Shown in pieces: positions 34,517 through 42,978 of a stretch of DNA of 64,000 nucleotides. Below the pieces are notes generated by a model, which saw nothing but the letters and a program-made list of their open reading frames with translations, ran no database searches and had not been told where the DNA came from. The DNA is from CBDFLD01 sp965249005 (lineage in GTDB: Bacteria > Acidobacteriota > UBA6911). Made by a program: the position numbers and the translations under genes. The stretch's first letter is position 1. Each line of letters opens with the position of its first letter. The stretch lies in contig CBDFLD010000022.1 of the NCBI GenBank assembly GCA_965249005.1, positions 744,001 through 808,000 of the forward strand. The letters are read 5' to 3'.

Positions 34517-35641
34517 ATGGGACCTCTCGAGGGACTTCGGATCATTGAAATTGCCGGCATCGGACCCGGACCGTTCTGCGCCATGATGCTTTCAGACATG
34601 GGCGCCGAGATCATCCGTGTAGACCGCAAGAGCGAGGCGGGAAGTGGAACCAGGTTCGACGTTCTCAATCGAGGTCGTCGTTCGATCGCGCTGGACCTCA
34701 AAAAACCGGAAGCGGTGGCTGCCGTTTTGAGGTTGGTCGAAAAAGCAGACGCGCTGATCGAAGGCTTTCGCCCTGGAGTCATGGAACGGCTGGGACTAGG
34801 TCCCGAGGAGTGTCAGGCGCGCAACCCAAAGCTGGTCTACGGCAGAATCACCGGATGGGGGCAGACCGGCCCGTTGGCTCAAGCGGCTGGTCACGACATC
34901 AACTATATTGCTCTTGCCGGCGCGCTTCATGCCATCGGCCGAACCGGCCCGGTACCTCCATTGAATCTCATCGGCGACTATGGCGGCGGCGGCATGTTGT
35001 TGGCCCTTGGTGTTACCTGCGCTCTCCTGGAAGCCAATCGATCAGGTGAAGGACAAGTGGTAGATGCGGCCATGGTGGACGGTTCGGCCTCTCTCATGGC
35101 GGTCATCTTTGGTATGTACGCCGCCGGCAGATGGAGCAACAAGAGGGGAGTCAACTGGCTCGATGGCGGGGCTCCGTTCTATGACGCCTACGAATGTTCG
35201 GATGGCAAGTGGGTCTCGATCGGTTCGATCGAGCCGAAATTCTACGCCCTCCTGGTGGAGAAATGCGGCATCGCTGATGATCCTGACTTCGAGCCACAAC
35301 TGGACGAGGAGCGGTGGCCGAGGCTCAAGAGAAAGATCGCAGCAATATTCAAGACCAAGTCCCGGGAACAATGGTGCGAGTTGATGGAAGGAACAGATGT
35401 CTGCTTCGCCCCCATCTTGGATTTCGACGAGGCCATCGATCACCCTCACAGTCGTGCTCGGCAGGCCTTTACCGAGGTAGAGGGCGTATCTCAGCCCGCA
35501 CCCTCGCCACGCTTCAGCCGAACACCGTCCAAGATACAAGGCCCCCCCCCGAAGGCCGGCGCCCACACGGAAGAAGTGCTGGCATCCTGGGGATTCAGTA
35601 ACGACGAGGTCGAAGCATTGAGGGAGAAAGGGGCGATATAG
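34517..35641 (+). CDS. Family III CoA transferase / alpha-methylacyl-CoA racemase (CaiB/BaiF)
   Basis: 374 residues; the ATG at 34517 follows AGGAGAAGAG. N-terminal GLRIIEIAGIGPGPFCAMMLSDMGA and RVDR are typical of the CaiB fold. H126 (GHDINY) and D154 (GDYGGGG) match the His/Asp pair of alpha-methylacyl-CoA racemase, which makes a racemase the better guess than a formyl/carnitine-type CoA transferase with its catalytic Asp. A racemase would convert (2R)-methyl-branched acyl-CoAs for further oxidation, consistent with the acyl-CoA block at 5.6-11.7 kb, although the two are 23 kb apart. Confidence 0.88.
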   Translation: MGPLEGLRIIEIAGIGPGPFCAMMLSDMGAEIIRVDRKSEAGSGTRFDVLNRGRRSIALDLKKPEAVAAVLRLVEKADALIEGFRPGVMERLGLGPEECQARNPKLVYGRITGWGQTGPLAQAAGHDINYIALAGALHAIGRTGPVPPLNLIGDYGGGGMLLALGVTCALLEANRSGEGQVVDAAMVDGSASLMAVIFGMYAAGRWSNKRGVNWLDGGAPFYDAYECSDGKWVSIGSIEPKFYALLVEKCGIADDPDFEPQLDEERWPRLKRKIAAIFKTKSREQWCELMEGTDVCFAPILDFDEAIDHPHSRARQAFTEVEGVSQPAPSPRFSRTPSKIQGPPPKAGAHTEEVLASWGFSNDEVEALREKGAI

Positions 35642-35656
35642 GACTCGCGTTCCGCG

Positions 35657-35778
35657 AGTCGCCGACCGCCATCCGCTCTCCGCTTACCGTGGTTTTGGTC
35701 GTAGGCAAGCTCACTCCGTGAGCGGCCTACGCTTTTTCCGAAACGGATGCGGTAGGCGGATTGCGGTTAGCGGTTAGC
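35657..35778. repeat. Heptad-period repeat, copy 6, with palindrome
   Basis: Left arm ACCGCCA-TCCGCTC-TCCGCTT-ACCGTGG and right arm GCGGTAG-GCGGATT-GCGGTTA-GCGGTTA run in 7-bp steps on opposite strands. Between them 35701-35730 is a near-perfect hairpin: GTAGGC-AA-GCTCAC-TCC-GTGAGC-G-GCCTAC. The right half of this hairpin matches the palindrome at 5451-5474. Confidence 0.65.
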
Positions 35779-36938
35779 TACTTGATCACCGAACCGCGCC
35801 AGAGTTTCTCGAGAAACATCCTCCAAGGTACAATTCGAATCGGCCCGATGACTCGTTCTTTTTCCTCCGAACATACGACGATCGCCTTTTTCGGAGAGAA
35901 CTCATCAGTAAACGCCCACAGCCCCTTGAGGTCTCTACCATCAACGCGTGAGGTTCCTTTCACTTCAATCGCGACTTCACCCCCGCCAAGCACATAGTCC
36001 ACTTCGAGACCGCTCTTGGTGCGCCAGAAGTTGATCTCGTAGTCCAGTTCGGAATGAGAGCGGTAGGCGGCAAGCTCCATGAGAATGAAGTGCTCCAGGG
36101 CTCTTCCGAACGACTCGCCTCGCGGCTCGGCGATACGTCGGTTTATTAAGGTTCCGGCCACGCCGACGTCGAACAAGTAGAACTTGGGCGCTCTCCCAAT
36201 TACTTGCCGGCTTTGCCGTTTCTTGAAGGGCGTGACAAAGCGCCCCAAAAGCGTATCCACAAGGATCTGGTAGTATTCCTTGACGGTCTTGGAGTCGACT
36301 CCGCAGTCCCTGGCAATGTTCGAGTAGTTGGTAAGCTCCCCGTGAGAGTACCCCATCGCGTCGAAGAATCGTGAGAACGCCGGGATGTTGCGTGTCAGCC
36401 CCTCGTCGAACACCTCCTCTTTCAAGTAGTCCGTGACGTAAGCTCTGAGCGACTTGCGGTAGTCCTCCCTGAGGTGGTGGAGTGGGATCAAGCCGTGGTT
36501 CAGCGCCTTCAACAAGTCGACCTCACCGAGCTCCGGGGAAACGAGGGGGAACATCTCATATCGCCAGGCCCGTCCACCCAATAGATTGGCCTTCCCCCTC
36601 TTGAGTTTTCTCGCGCTCGATCCGCACAAAATAAATCGCAGTCCTTTGTTTTCAATCAGCCAATGTACCTCGTCTAAGAGGGCCGGCACCTTTTGAACCT
36701 CATCGAGGATGATAGGGTGTCTGAGCGCGTCGTCACCTTTTGCGAGGAGTTGTTCACGTAGCAGTGATGGTCGCTTGGAGAACTCGAAAACAAGCTCCGT
36801 TTTCAGGAAATCGAACACCACGCTATCCGGAAACGTAGATTTCAGATAGGTGGATTTCCCGGTCTTCCTAGGGCCCCAGAGAAAAGCGGATTGACGTTCC
36901 GGAAGCCTCAGGTCGAGTATTCTTTGAATCTCTGACAT
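35778..36938 (-). CDS. AAA ATPase with DUF4143 domain
   Basis: 386 residues from the ATG at 36938; an upstream TTG at 36965 is possible, and no convincing ribosome-binding site decides it. Walker A GPRKTGKST (22-30), Walker B HPIILDEVQ, and a sensor-like FILCGSSARKLKRG. A winged-helix part (NYSNIARDCGVDSKTVKEYYQIL) leads to a C-terminal DUF4143 nuclease-like fold (LEVDYVLGGGEVAIEVKG). The family is abundant, of unclear role, often patchily distributed and probably laterally transferred. It has no functional link to its neighbours that I can see. Confidence 0.9.
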   Translation of the reverse strand: MSEIQRILDLRLPERQSAFLWGPRKTGKSTYLKSTFPDSVVFDFLKTELVFEFSKRPSLLREQLLAKGDDALRHPIILDEVQKVPALLDEVHWLIENKGLRFILCGSSARKLKRGKANLLGGRAWRYEMFPLVSPELGEVDLLKALNHGLIPLHHLREDYRKSLRAYVTDYLKEEVFDEGLTRNIPAFSRFFDAMGYSHGELTNYSNIARDCGVDSKTVKEYYQILVDTLLGRFVTPFKKRQSRQVIGRAPKFYLFDVGVAGTLINRRIAEPRGESFGRALEHFILMELAAYRSHSELDYEINFWRTKSGLEVDYVLGGGEVAIEVKGTSRVDGRDLKGLWAFTDEFSPKKAIVVCSEEKERVIGPIRIVPWRMFLEKLWRGSVIK

Positions 36939-36999
36939 CCAGGACAATACTCCGGAATAGTACAACCAATTCGGAATATACTACGAAATAGTCAAATCG

Positions 37000-37842
37000 T
37001 CAAGGCGAGTCGTAGCTCGTACTCTGTTGTTTGACCCGTGCTAGTTCGGCTCGAAGCTCTCGTTCCATTTCGTGCGGGAGAAAACCCTCCGGGCCGGGGC
37101 CGCCCGTGTAGGCAATGCGGCCGTCCTTTCCAATCACGAAGAGCCGGTCCGGCCAGGCTTTGTAGGAACGTGCAGTCGAGTTTTCCATGTCATCCAACAG
37201 GCAAGGGATGGAAACCTCGAGGTCCCGGACGCAGGTGTTGGCGACCTGAAAGCGCTCGAACAGGTTGGTGGGATCCTTGATGTACTTGAGCCGCGGATTG
37301 ACCCGGTTCGCCCAATCGTCTGACGGGTGCGCCTCCTTGATGTAGACGATGAAGAACTGGGCGACTTCTTTGTATTGCGCGTACATGCGATCGAGGGTAC
37401 CGGCCTGGTCCCGAAAGGGCGGTCAGGTATAGCTGCCAAAGATCAAAACGACGGGTTTTCTCCCTCGGAAACCGCTGAGTTGTACGGGCTGATAGGGGTC
37501 GTCCGGGTTCTCCGCCGTTGCTTCCGCAGAATCGTCACCAAGAGAGTAGAATTCCAGTGGCCGGAGCGCAAAGTCCGGTGCCATCTCGCCGGGCATGGGA
37601 GGCTTGGCATTTCGCGGCAGGCCGGAAATGCCTTCCTTCCGAACCAACGAGAGGCGGACACGCTGAATTTCCCGCGTCACCGGATCCATCTCATTCAAAG
37701 ATTTTTTAACCCGGGCACGATCTTGAAGAATCAAAGCGTCCGGGTCACGGTCCAGGGCTTGTCTTTCCGCACAACCCAGCCCGAGGGCCAGAAACCCGAT
37801 TGTTGGCACAACAGCGTAACGTTTCAAAGCTAACTCTCTCAC
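37000..37842 (-). CDS. Iodothyronine-deiodinase-family selenoprotein (in-frame TGA = selenocysteine)
   Basis: One 280-residue protein interrupted only by an in-frame TGA at 37425-37423 (residue 140). Before it the frame reads RKPVVLIFGSYT, after it PPFRDQAGTLDRMY: the deiodinase active site GSxT-U-PPF exactly. Further deiodinase features follow: YIKEAHPSDDW, and the C-terminal WPDRLFVIGKDG and YTGGPGPEGFLPHE. The thioredoxin-fold part starts near APDFALRP. GTG at 37842 (or TTG at 37827, with purines before it) gives a hydrophobic N-terminus (VVPTIGFLALGLGC), so export is likely. Bacterial members are probably selenol-based oxidoreductases; thyroid-hormone activity is not implied. Ordinary gene calling would split it in two. 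selA, selB, selC and selD are not in the window. Confidence 0.88.
37395..37412 (-). promoter_or_regulatory. Candidate bacterial SECIS hairpin in the selenoprotein mRNA
   Basis: On the coding strand, GGGACC (37412-37407) pairs with GGTACCC (37401-37395), with one bulged A, around the loop AGGCC. The loop starts 16 bases after the TGA and has G among its first two bases, which satisfies the usual bacterial SECIS rule. A competing small hairpin CCC-TTTC-GGG lies just 5'. SelB binding is inferred, not shown. Confidence 0.5.
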
Positions 37843-37979
37843 GATGGCCGAGTCTCGTACGTCTCCAGCATTCTATTTCACAGACTGCTCGTGGGAAAAC
37901 CCCAAAGAACATTCTGGCCCCACGGAGACAAAGCCTTATACAATAAGACTGCAGGCCAACAGCCGCCAAGGAGCCAACT

Positions 37980-40598
37980 GTGGAAAATCCATTGCGCGTC
38001 ATCGGTACCGTTGGGGTCATCGGGATTTTTCTAACCACTGCGGCCGCTACGACACGAGCCGGCAACGATCGCTACTTGACGCTCGAGCGGGGCGACCGCA
38101 TCGTGCTGATCGGAAACACCCTGGCGGAGCGGATGCAGCACTTCGGTTACTTCGAGACACTCCTTCACGCCCGCTTCCCCGCTCACGAGCTCGTGGTCCG
38201 CAACCTGGGCTGGTCGGCCGATGAGCTCACGCTGCGACCGCGATCGAAAGATTTCAAGGATCACGGCCATACGCTCGAAGACCACAAAGCCGATGTCATT
38301 CTGGCGTTTTTCGGATTCAACGAGTCTTTTGCCGGACCTTCTGGCATGGAGAAGTTCGAGCACGATCTCGATCGTTTCATTACCCGGACGAAGGCTGCCC
38401 GGTATAACGGGGATTCCGAGCCCCGGCTCGCCCTGATCTCACCGATTGCGCATGAAGACCTCCGCCGCCCCGGGCTGAGCGACGGGAAAACCAACAATAC
38501 GAATTTGCGCTTGTACTGCGACGCCATGGCGCGCATCGCCGGGCGGCACCAGCTCGTGTTCGTCGATCTGTTCACCCTGACCTCGAGAGTGATGAAGCAG
38601 AAACGGGACCTCACGATCAACGGCATTCATCTCAACGACAAAGGCCACCGTCTCCTGGGCCCGCTTCTGATGAAGTTTCTGTTCGACGCCGGAGTAAACG
38701 AGAATGCCGTGCGGCTCGACAAAATGAGGGCCGAGGTCCTGGCGAAAAACCGTCTCTTCTGGTACGACCACCGCGCCGTCAATGGATACTACATCTACGG
38801 CGGGCGCAAGGAACCCTTCGGGGTGGTGAACTTTCCTGCTGAGTTTCGCAGGCTGCGTGAGATGACAGCAAACCGCGACCGTCGTATCTGGGCTGCGGCC
38901 CAGGGAAAGAAGCTCCCGGACGTCAATGACGGAGGCGAGACCGTCTCGCTCGAGACCATACCAACCAACATCGACTTCGAAGTCGAGATCACGCCCCCGG
39001 ACGCCGCAATGAAGACGTTCACCCTGGCCGAGGGTTACACCATTAACCTGTTTGCGTCGGAAGTCGAGTTCCCGGAGCTCAAGAATCCTTCTCAGTTCGC
39101 CTTCGACTCCCGGGGCCGGCTCTGGGTCTGTACCATGCCGACCTACCCGATGTATCTTCCAGGCAAGAGTGCAAACGACAAGATCCTGATCTTCGAAGAC
39201 ATCGACAGGGACGGAAAGGCGGACAAGCAGACCGTCTTTGCGGAAGGGCTGTATCTGCCGACGGGCATCGAGCTCGGCGACGGAGGCGTCTACCTTGCCC
39301 AGCAGCCGAATCTGATGTTTCTGAAAGACACCGATGGCGACGACAGAGCGGATACCCGGGAAATCATACTCGGTGGTTTCGACACGGCTGATTCGCACCA
39401 CTCCATCAGCGCCTTTACCTGGGGACCGGGAGGCGCACTTTATTTTCAAGAGGGGACCTTTCATCACACACAGGTCGAGACGCCCTATGGGCCGGTGCGA
39501 TGCAAGGACGCCGGCGTGTTTCGCTACGAGCCCAGAACGGAAAAACTCGACGTCTTTGTTTCCTACGGCTTCGCCAACCCCTGGGGGCACGTGTTCGATC
39601 GATGGGGACAAAACTTCGTCGCCGACGCCTCGGGCGGACAGAACTACTACGGCACCGCGTTCTCCGGACAAATAGACTACCCCCACAAGCACGGCAAGCT
39701 GCAACACTTTCTCGAGAAGCAGTGGCGGCCCACCTCGGGATGTGAAATCGTCGTCAACAGCCACTTCCCCGAGGATGCACAAGGCAACTACCTTTTGAAC
39801 AACACCATCGGGTTCCAGGGGGTGCTGCAATACCGCATGGCAGAGAAGGAATCTGGCTTTTTCGCCGAACCGGTCGAGCCGCTCCTTCAATCGTCCGACC
39901 GAAACTTCCGACCCGTGGACCTTCAGTTTGGCCTCGATGGCGCTCTGTACATCGTCGACTGGTTCAACCCTCTCGTCGGCCACATGCAGCATTCGCTGCG
40001 CGACCCAAACAGGGACAGAAGCCATGGCCGGATCTGGCGCATCACCCACGAGGACAAGCCTCTCGTGCAGCGACCCAAGATCTCCGGACAGCCGATTCCC
40101 GCGCTACTCGATTCACTGAAGAGCTACGAGGATCGAACCCGTTATCACGTCCGCCGTGAGTTGCGTTTGCACGATTCGGCTGAGCTGATCGAGCAACTCC
40201 GGAGCTGGGTGGGAGACCTGGACCCGAAAGATCCGAACCATGCGCATCATTTGCTGGAAGCCTTATGGGTTCATCAGCAGCATGATGTCGTCGATGACGG
40301 GCTGCTCGCGAAGCTGCTCGGCTCTCCGGACTATCGCGTGCGTGCGGCTGCGACACGGGTCCTCTGTTACTGGAGGGATCGAATCGACGAGCCCTTGGAG
40401 CGGCTGAGAACGCAGGTCAATGACAAACACCCCCGGGTTCGTCTCGAAGCTCTCCGTGCCTTGAGCTTTTTCGATAGCAACGCCGCACTCGAGATTGCCG
40501 TCGAGTCGCTGGTCCATCCCCAGGACGCGTATCTCGAGTACACTCTCAAAGAAACGATGGCGACGCTCGAACGCCGCATCGGTTCTCGATCCCGTTAG
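37980..40598 (+). CDS. PVC-type membrane-bound dehydrogenase protein with degenerate SGNH domain and HEAT repeats
   Basis: 872 residues from a GTG at 37980 with AAGGAG six bases upstream. Signal peptide to about residue 27. Residues 35-250 look like an SGNH hydrolase, but the GDS motif is GNT (45-47) and the DxxH motif is NGIH, so the esterase triad seems lost. Residues about 340-690 form a soluble-dehydrogenase propeller (FDSRGRLWVCTMPTYPM, DRDGKADKQTVFAEGL, GFANPWGHVFDRWG). The C-terminus has HEAT-like helices. The cytochrome CxxCH domain that usually ends such proteins is missing here and is encoded by the next gene. Probably periplasmic oxidation of a sugar or alcohol. Confidence 0.85.
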   Translation: MENPLRVIGTVGVIGIFLTTAAATTRAGNDRYLTLERGDRIVLIGNTLAERMQHFGYFETLLHARFPAHELVVRNLGWSADELTLRPRSKDFKDHGHTLEDHKADVILAFFGFNESFAGPSGMEKFEHDLDRFITRTKAARYNGDSEPRLALISPIAHEDLRRPGLSDGKTNNTNLRLYCDAMARIAGRHQLVFVDLFTLTSRVMKQKRDLTINGIHLNDKGHRLLGPLLMKFLFDAGVNENAVRLDKMRAEVLAKNRLFWYDHRAVNGYYIYGGRKEPFGVVNFPAEFRRLREMTANRDRRIWAAAQGKKLPDVNDGGETVSLETIPTNIDFEVEITPPDAAMKTFTLAEGYTINLFASEVEFPELKNPSQFAFDSRGRLWVCTMPTYPMYLPGKSANDKILIFEDIDRDGKADKQTVFAEGLYLPTGIELGDGGVYLAQQPNLMFLKDTDGDDRADTREIILGGFDTADSHHSISAFTWGPGGALYFQEGTFHHTQVETPYGPVRCKDAGVFRYEPRTEKLDVFVSYGFANPWGHVFDRWGQNFVADASGGQNYYGTAFSGQIDYPHKHGKLQHFLEKQWRPTSGCEIVVNSHFPEDAQGNYLLNNTIGFQGVLQYRMAEKESGFFAEPVEPLLQSSDRNFRPVDLQFGLDGALYIVDWFNPLVGHMQHSLRDPNRDRSHGRIWRITHEDKPLVQRPKISGQPIPALLDSLKSYEDRTRYHVRRELRLHDSAELIEQLRSWVGDLDPKDPNHAHHLLEALWVHQQHDVVDDGLLAKLLGSPDYRVRAAATRVLCYWRDRIDEPLERLRTQVNDKHPRVRLEALRALSFFDSNAALEIAVESLVHPQDAYLEYTLKETMATLERRIGSRSR

Positions 40599-40611
40599 GC
40601 CAACCTATCGA

Positions 40612-40638
40612 CCGATAGACCTGATAGACCCGATAGAC
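40612..40638. repeat. Three direct 9-bp repeats just before the cytochrome gene start
   Basis: CCGATAGAC (40612-40620), CTGATAGAC (40621-40629) and CCGATAGAC (40630-40638) stand in perfect tandem and end one base before the ATG at 40640. They occupy the place where a Shine-Dalgarno sequence is expected; none is present. Confidence 0.6.
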
Positions 40639-40639
40639 A

Positions 40640-42424
40640 ATGACCCGTTCCCGCTGCTTTCTCTCGATGATGCTCGCCCTTTCGGTCTGGACTTCCCTGG
40701 ATGCGGAAGGTCTCGCCGAGCCCCAAAGTAGCGTCGCGGCCTTAATGAAGCTGCTGAAGGGCGATCGATTGCCGGAGGAACGGAGGGCACAGGTCGTTCA
40801 GCTGATTTGCGAGCGAGGCAACGCCGACGACCTCACCTACATCTACACCAGGGCAATCGCACCGGACGGGTACACCGGTAATGTCCTTCAAAGCGCTCTG
40901 CAGGGGCTCGAGAACGCGGCGAAGACGCGGAAGGTTTTTCCGGAAGGCAACCTCGCAGGTTTGGGCCGTTTCACAACGCCCGGCAAACCCTCGCAGAATC
41001 CTGTCGTCGTGCGCACTGCTATCCGGCTGGCGGGAATCTGGAAAGTCTCGGCGCTTTCGGACGAGCTGCGGACGATTGCGCACAACGAAGACTATCCCGC
41101 GCCGCTTCGAAGGGAAGCCATCGACTCCCTGGCGAACATACGCCCCCGCGTGGCTCGCGAGACCATTCGGGTGCTGGCCTCCCACAACCGTCCCATAGCC
41201 ACGCGATATCTGGGAGTAGCGTCCTTGGCTCGCGTCGATCTGAGCGAGGCCGCGGCTCTGGCAGCGCAACTGCTGAGCCAATCGACTGCCGATGACGATC
41301 CGGCTCTGCTCATCCGAGGTTTTCTCGAGAGGGAGAACGGCTCAGACGTGCTCGCTCGTGCGTTGACGGGAACTTCCATCCCCCCGGACGTTGCCAAGCT
41401 GTCGCTCCGGACCATGTACTCGGACGGGAGGAGCGACACGGCTCTGTCCGCCGTCCTTTCAGAGGCGGCCGGACTGTCGACGGAGCCGATTTCGCTGAAC
41501 CAGTCGGAGATGGATCGCCTCGTCAGTGATGTTCTTTCAAAAGGCAACTCTAGCCGAGGCGAAAGCATCTTCCGGCAGGCCGATCTGAGCTGCATGAAAT
41601 GCCACGCCGTCGGCCGGGTCGGAGGTGACCTCGGCCCGGATCTTGGCTCCCTCGGCTCCAGCTCTCCCGTAGACTACATCGTCCGGTCCATTCTGGACCC
41701 CGAGCAGTCCATCAAGGAGGACTACGAGGCGGTCGTTTTGGTGACATCCGAGGGAGAGATACACGCGGGAATCGTGACCGATCAAAACCAAGATCGCATC
41801 GTCCTCAGAGATGCCGAGGGAACACGAAGCATTGCAACCCGCGAGATCAAGCGAAGGCAAGAAGGAGCGTCCCTGATGCCCACTGGTCTCACGATGTTTC
41901 TCACTCGCCCCGAGCTGCTCGATCTCCTGCGGTTTCTCTCCGTGCTCGGGAGACCGGGAGACTACGCGATTTCCTCCAAGCCGACCATTCGACGCTGGCG
42001 CACCATGATCCGGGTACCCGAAGATCTGGCCCATGCCATTCCCGGCGCCGAGTGGTTTCGTCGAAATGTGCTCGAGTCCGCGGAAGATGATTGGGTTCCC
42101 GCCTACGCACAGATCTCCGGCTTTTTGCCGCTCGATGAGATACGCAGCTCGCCGGAGCCATCGGTGCTGGTTCTGAAAGGGGAAGTCGACGTGACGGTTG
42201 CTGGCGAGATCGGTCTCGAGATCAACTCCATGTCCGGAACAGAGTTATGGGTTGATGCCCACCGCCTCAAGGCACAGCAACCGTTCAGAATCCAACTGCC
42301 CCGCGGCCGGCACCAGATCACGTTGAGAATCAACCGGAAGCTTCGCGACAAGGAAAATCTGAGGGTACAAGTCCCGAAGGTTCCCGGCTCCACGGCCGAG
42401 TTCACGGTGGTAACTGGTAAATAG
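40640..42424 (+). CDS. HEAT-repeat protein with c-type cytochrome (PVC-type CxxCH) domain
   Basis: 594 residues with a signal peptide (SRCFLSMMLALSVWTSLDAEGLA). Residues 30-280 are HEAT-like helical pairs. The heme motif CMKCH (318-322) sits in the typical context GESIFRQADLSCMKCHAVG, followed by GPDLGSLGSSSPVDYIVRSILDPEQSIKEDYE and the Met-containing SLMPTGL, as at the C-terminus of PVC-type heme proteins. A further beta domain (about 440-594) resembles a carbohydrate-binding module. It starts 41 bases after the propeller gene, so the pair is presumably the split form of a single electron-transferring dehydrogenase. Confidence 0.87.
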   Translation: MTRSRCFLSMMLALSVWTSLDAEGLAEPQSSVAALMKLLKGDRLPEERRAQVVQLICERGNADDLTYIYTRAIAPDGYTGNVLQSALQGLENAAKTRKVFPEGNLAGLGRFTTPGKPSQNPVVVRTAIRLAGIWKVSALSDELRTIAHNEDYPAPLRREAIDSLANIRPRVARETIRVLASHNRPIATRYLGVASLARVDLSEAAALAAQLLSQSTADDDPALLIRGFLERENGSDVLARALTGTSIPPDVAKLSLRTMYSDGRSDTALSAVLSEAAGLSTEPISLNQSEMDRLVSDVLSKGNSSRGESIFRQADLSCMKCHAVGRVGGDLGPDLGSLGSSSPVDYIVRSILDPEQSIKEDYEAVVLVTSEGEIHAGIVTDQNQDRIVLRDAEGTRSIATREIKRRQEGASLMPTGLTMFLTRPELLDLLRFLSVLGRPGDYAISSKPTIRRWRTMIRVPEDLAHAIPGAEWFRRNVLESAEDDWVPAYAQISGFLPLDEIRSSPEPSVLVLKGEVDVTVAGEIGLEINSMSGTELWVDAHRLKAQQPFRIQLPRGRHQITLRINRKLRDKENLRVQVPKVPGSTAEFTVVTGK

Positions 42425-42464
42425 GCTGCGAAGGAGCCAAAAGCAGGACTCGGTGGGCCGTATT

Positions 42465-42737
42465 TCAACGCCTGCGACCTGAAGATCTGGTTTCCAGAAG
42501 CGGATCTTCTGGTTCTCGGGTGGGCAGATATCTTTTCAGCTCTTTCATGGCCAAGACCTTGAAGTCCTGCTGCTCGAGATAGCGCATGCACTCCCGGAAG
42601 AGTTCTGGAGAGATATCGACCCAGGGGTGTGGGTCTGGAAGGCCATGGAATTGCAGAATCACGATATGTCCATCACGGGCTCCAAAACCCAGTTCCTTCA
42701 GCAGCGGCGCTACGTCCCTGCGAAACCCTGCATTTGC
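42465..42737 (-). pseudogene. 3' remnant of a polysaccharide deacetylase
   Basis: An open reverse frame of about 90 codons with no proper start reads RRDVAPLLKELGFGARDG, then HIVILQFHGLPDPHPWV and ECMRYLEQQDFKVLAMKELKRYL. This is the C-terminal end of the NodB-type polysaccharide deacetylase family (QFHG and the closing helix). The frame is cut upstream by a TGA at 42740-42738, and the catalytic N-terminal part is absent from the sequence beyond. The break lies just before the sugar-transport operon, so the remnant probably marks a recombination or insertion boundary. Confidence 0.6.
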
Positions 42738-42776
42738 TCAATGCTGAACCGTGCTGAACATGGCAGTGCACATCAT

Positions 42777-42803
42777 TCGACAACGACCGACATAAACTAT
42801 ATT
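42777..42803 (+). promoter_or_regulatory. Possible sigma-70-like promoter for the sugar operon
   Basis: TCGACA (42777-42782) and TATATT (42798-42803) resemble -35 and -10 boxes in an unusually AT-rich stretch, but the 15-base spacer is short. The rest of the 42738-42978 gap holds no gene that I can see; AGGAGAGATGCA just before 42979 is the ribosome-binding site of the epimerase. Confidence 0.3.
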
Positions 42804-42978
42804 CCGAATCGTAGAGGCCTCCTGTATTATATCAGTGGCCTATCTCCCACTCGAGGCATCCATCTTCGATGGGAGCCCTCGGGCCAATAGGGGGCGTCTA
42901 TACCCATACCAGAGGTTGGTTGGGTTGAGGGTGCGCAGCCCGTTTGTCCGCTGTGGGCCCAGAACTAGGAGAGATGCA

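Noticed and set aside
37000..37842. Two separate small genes, or a pseudogene with a nonsense mutation
   Set aside because: The TGA falls exactly at the selenocysteine position of the deiodinase motif, both sides are conserved in the same frame, and a hairpin at SECIS distance follows.
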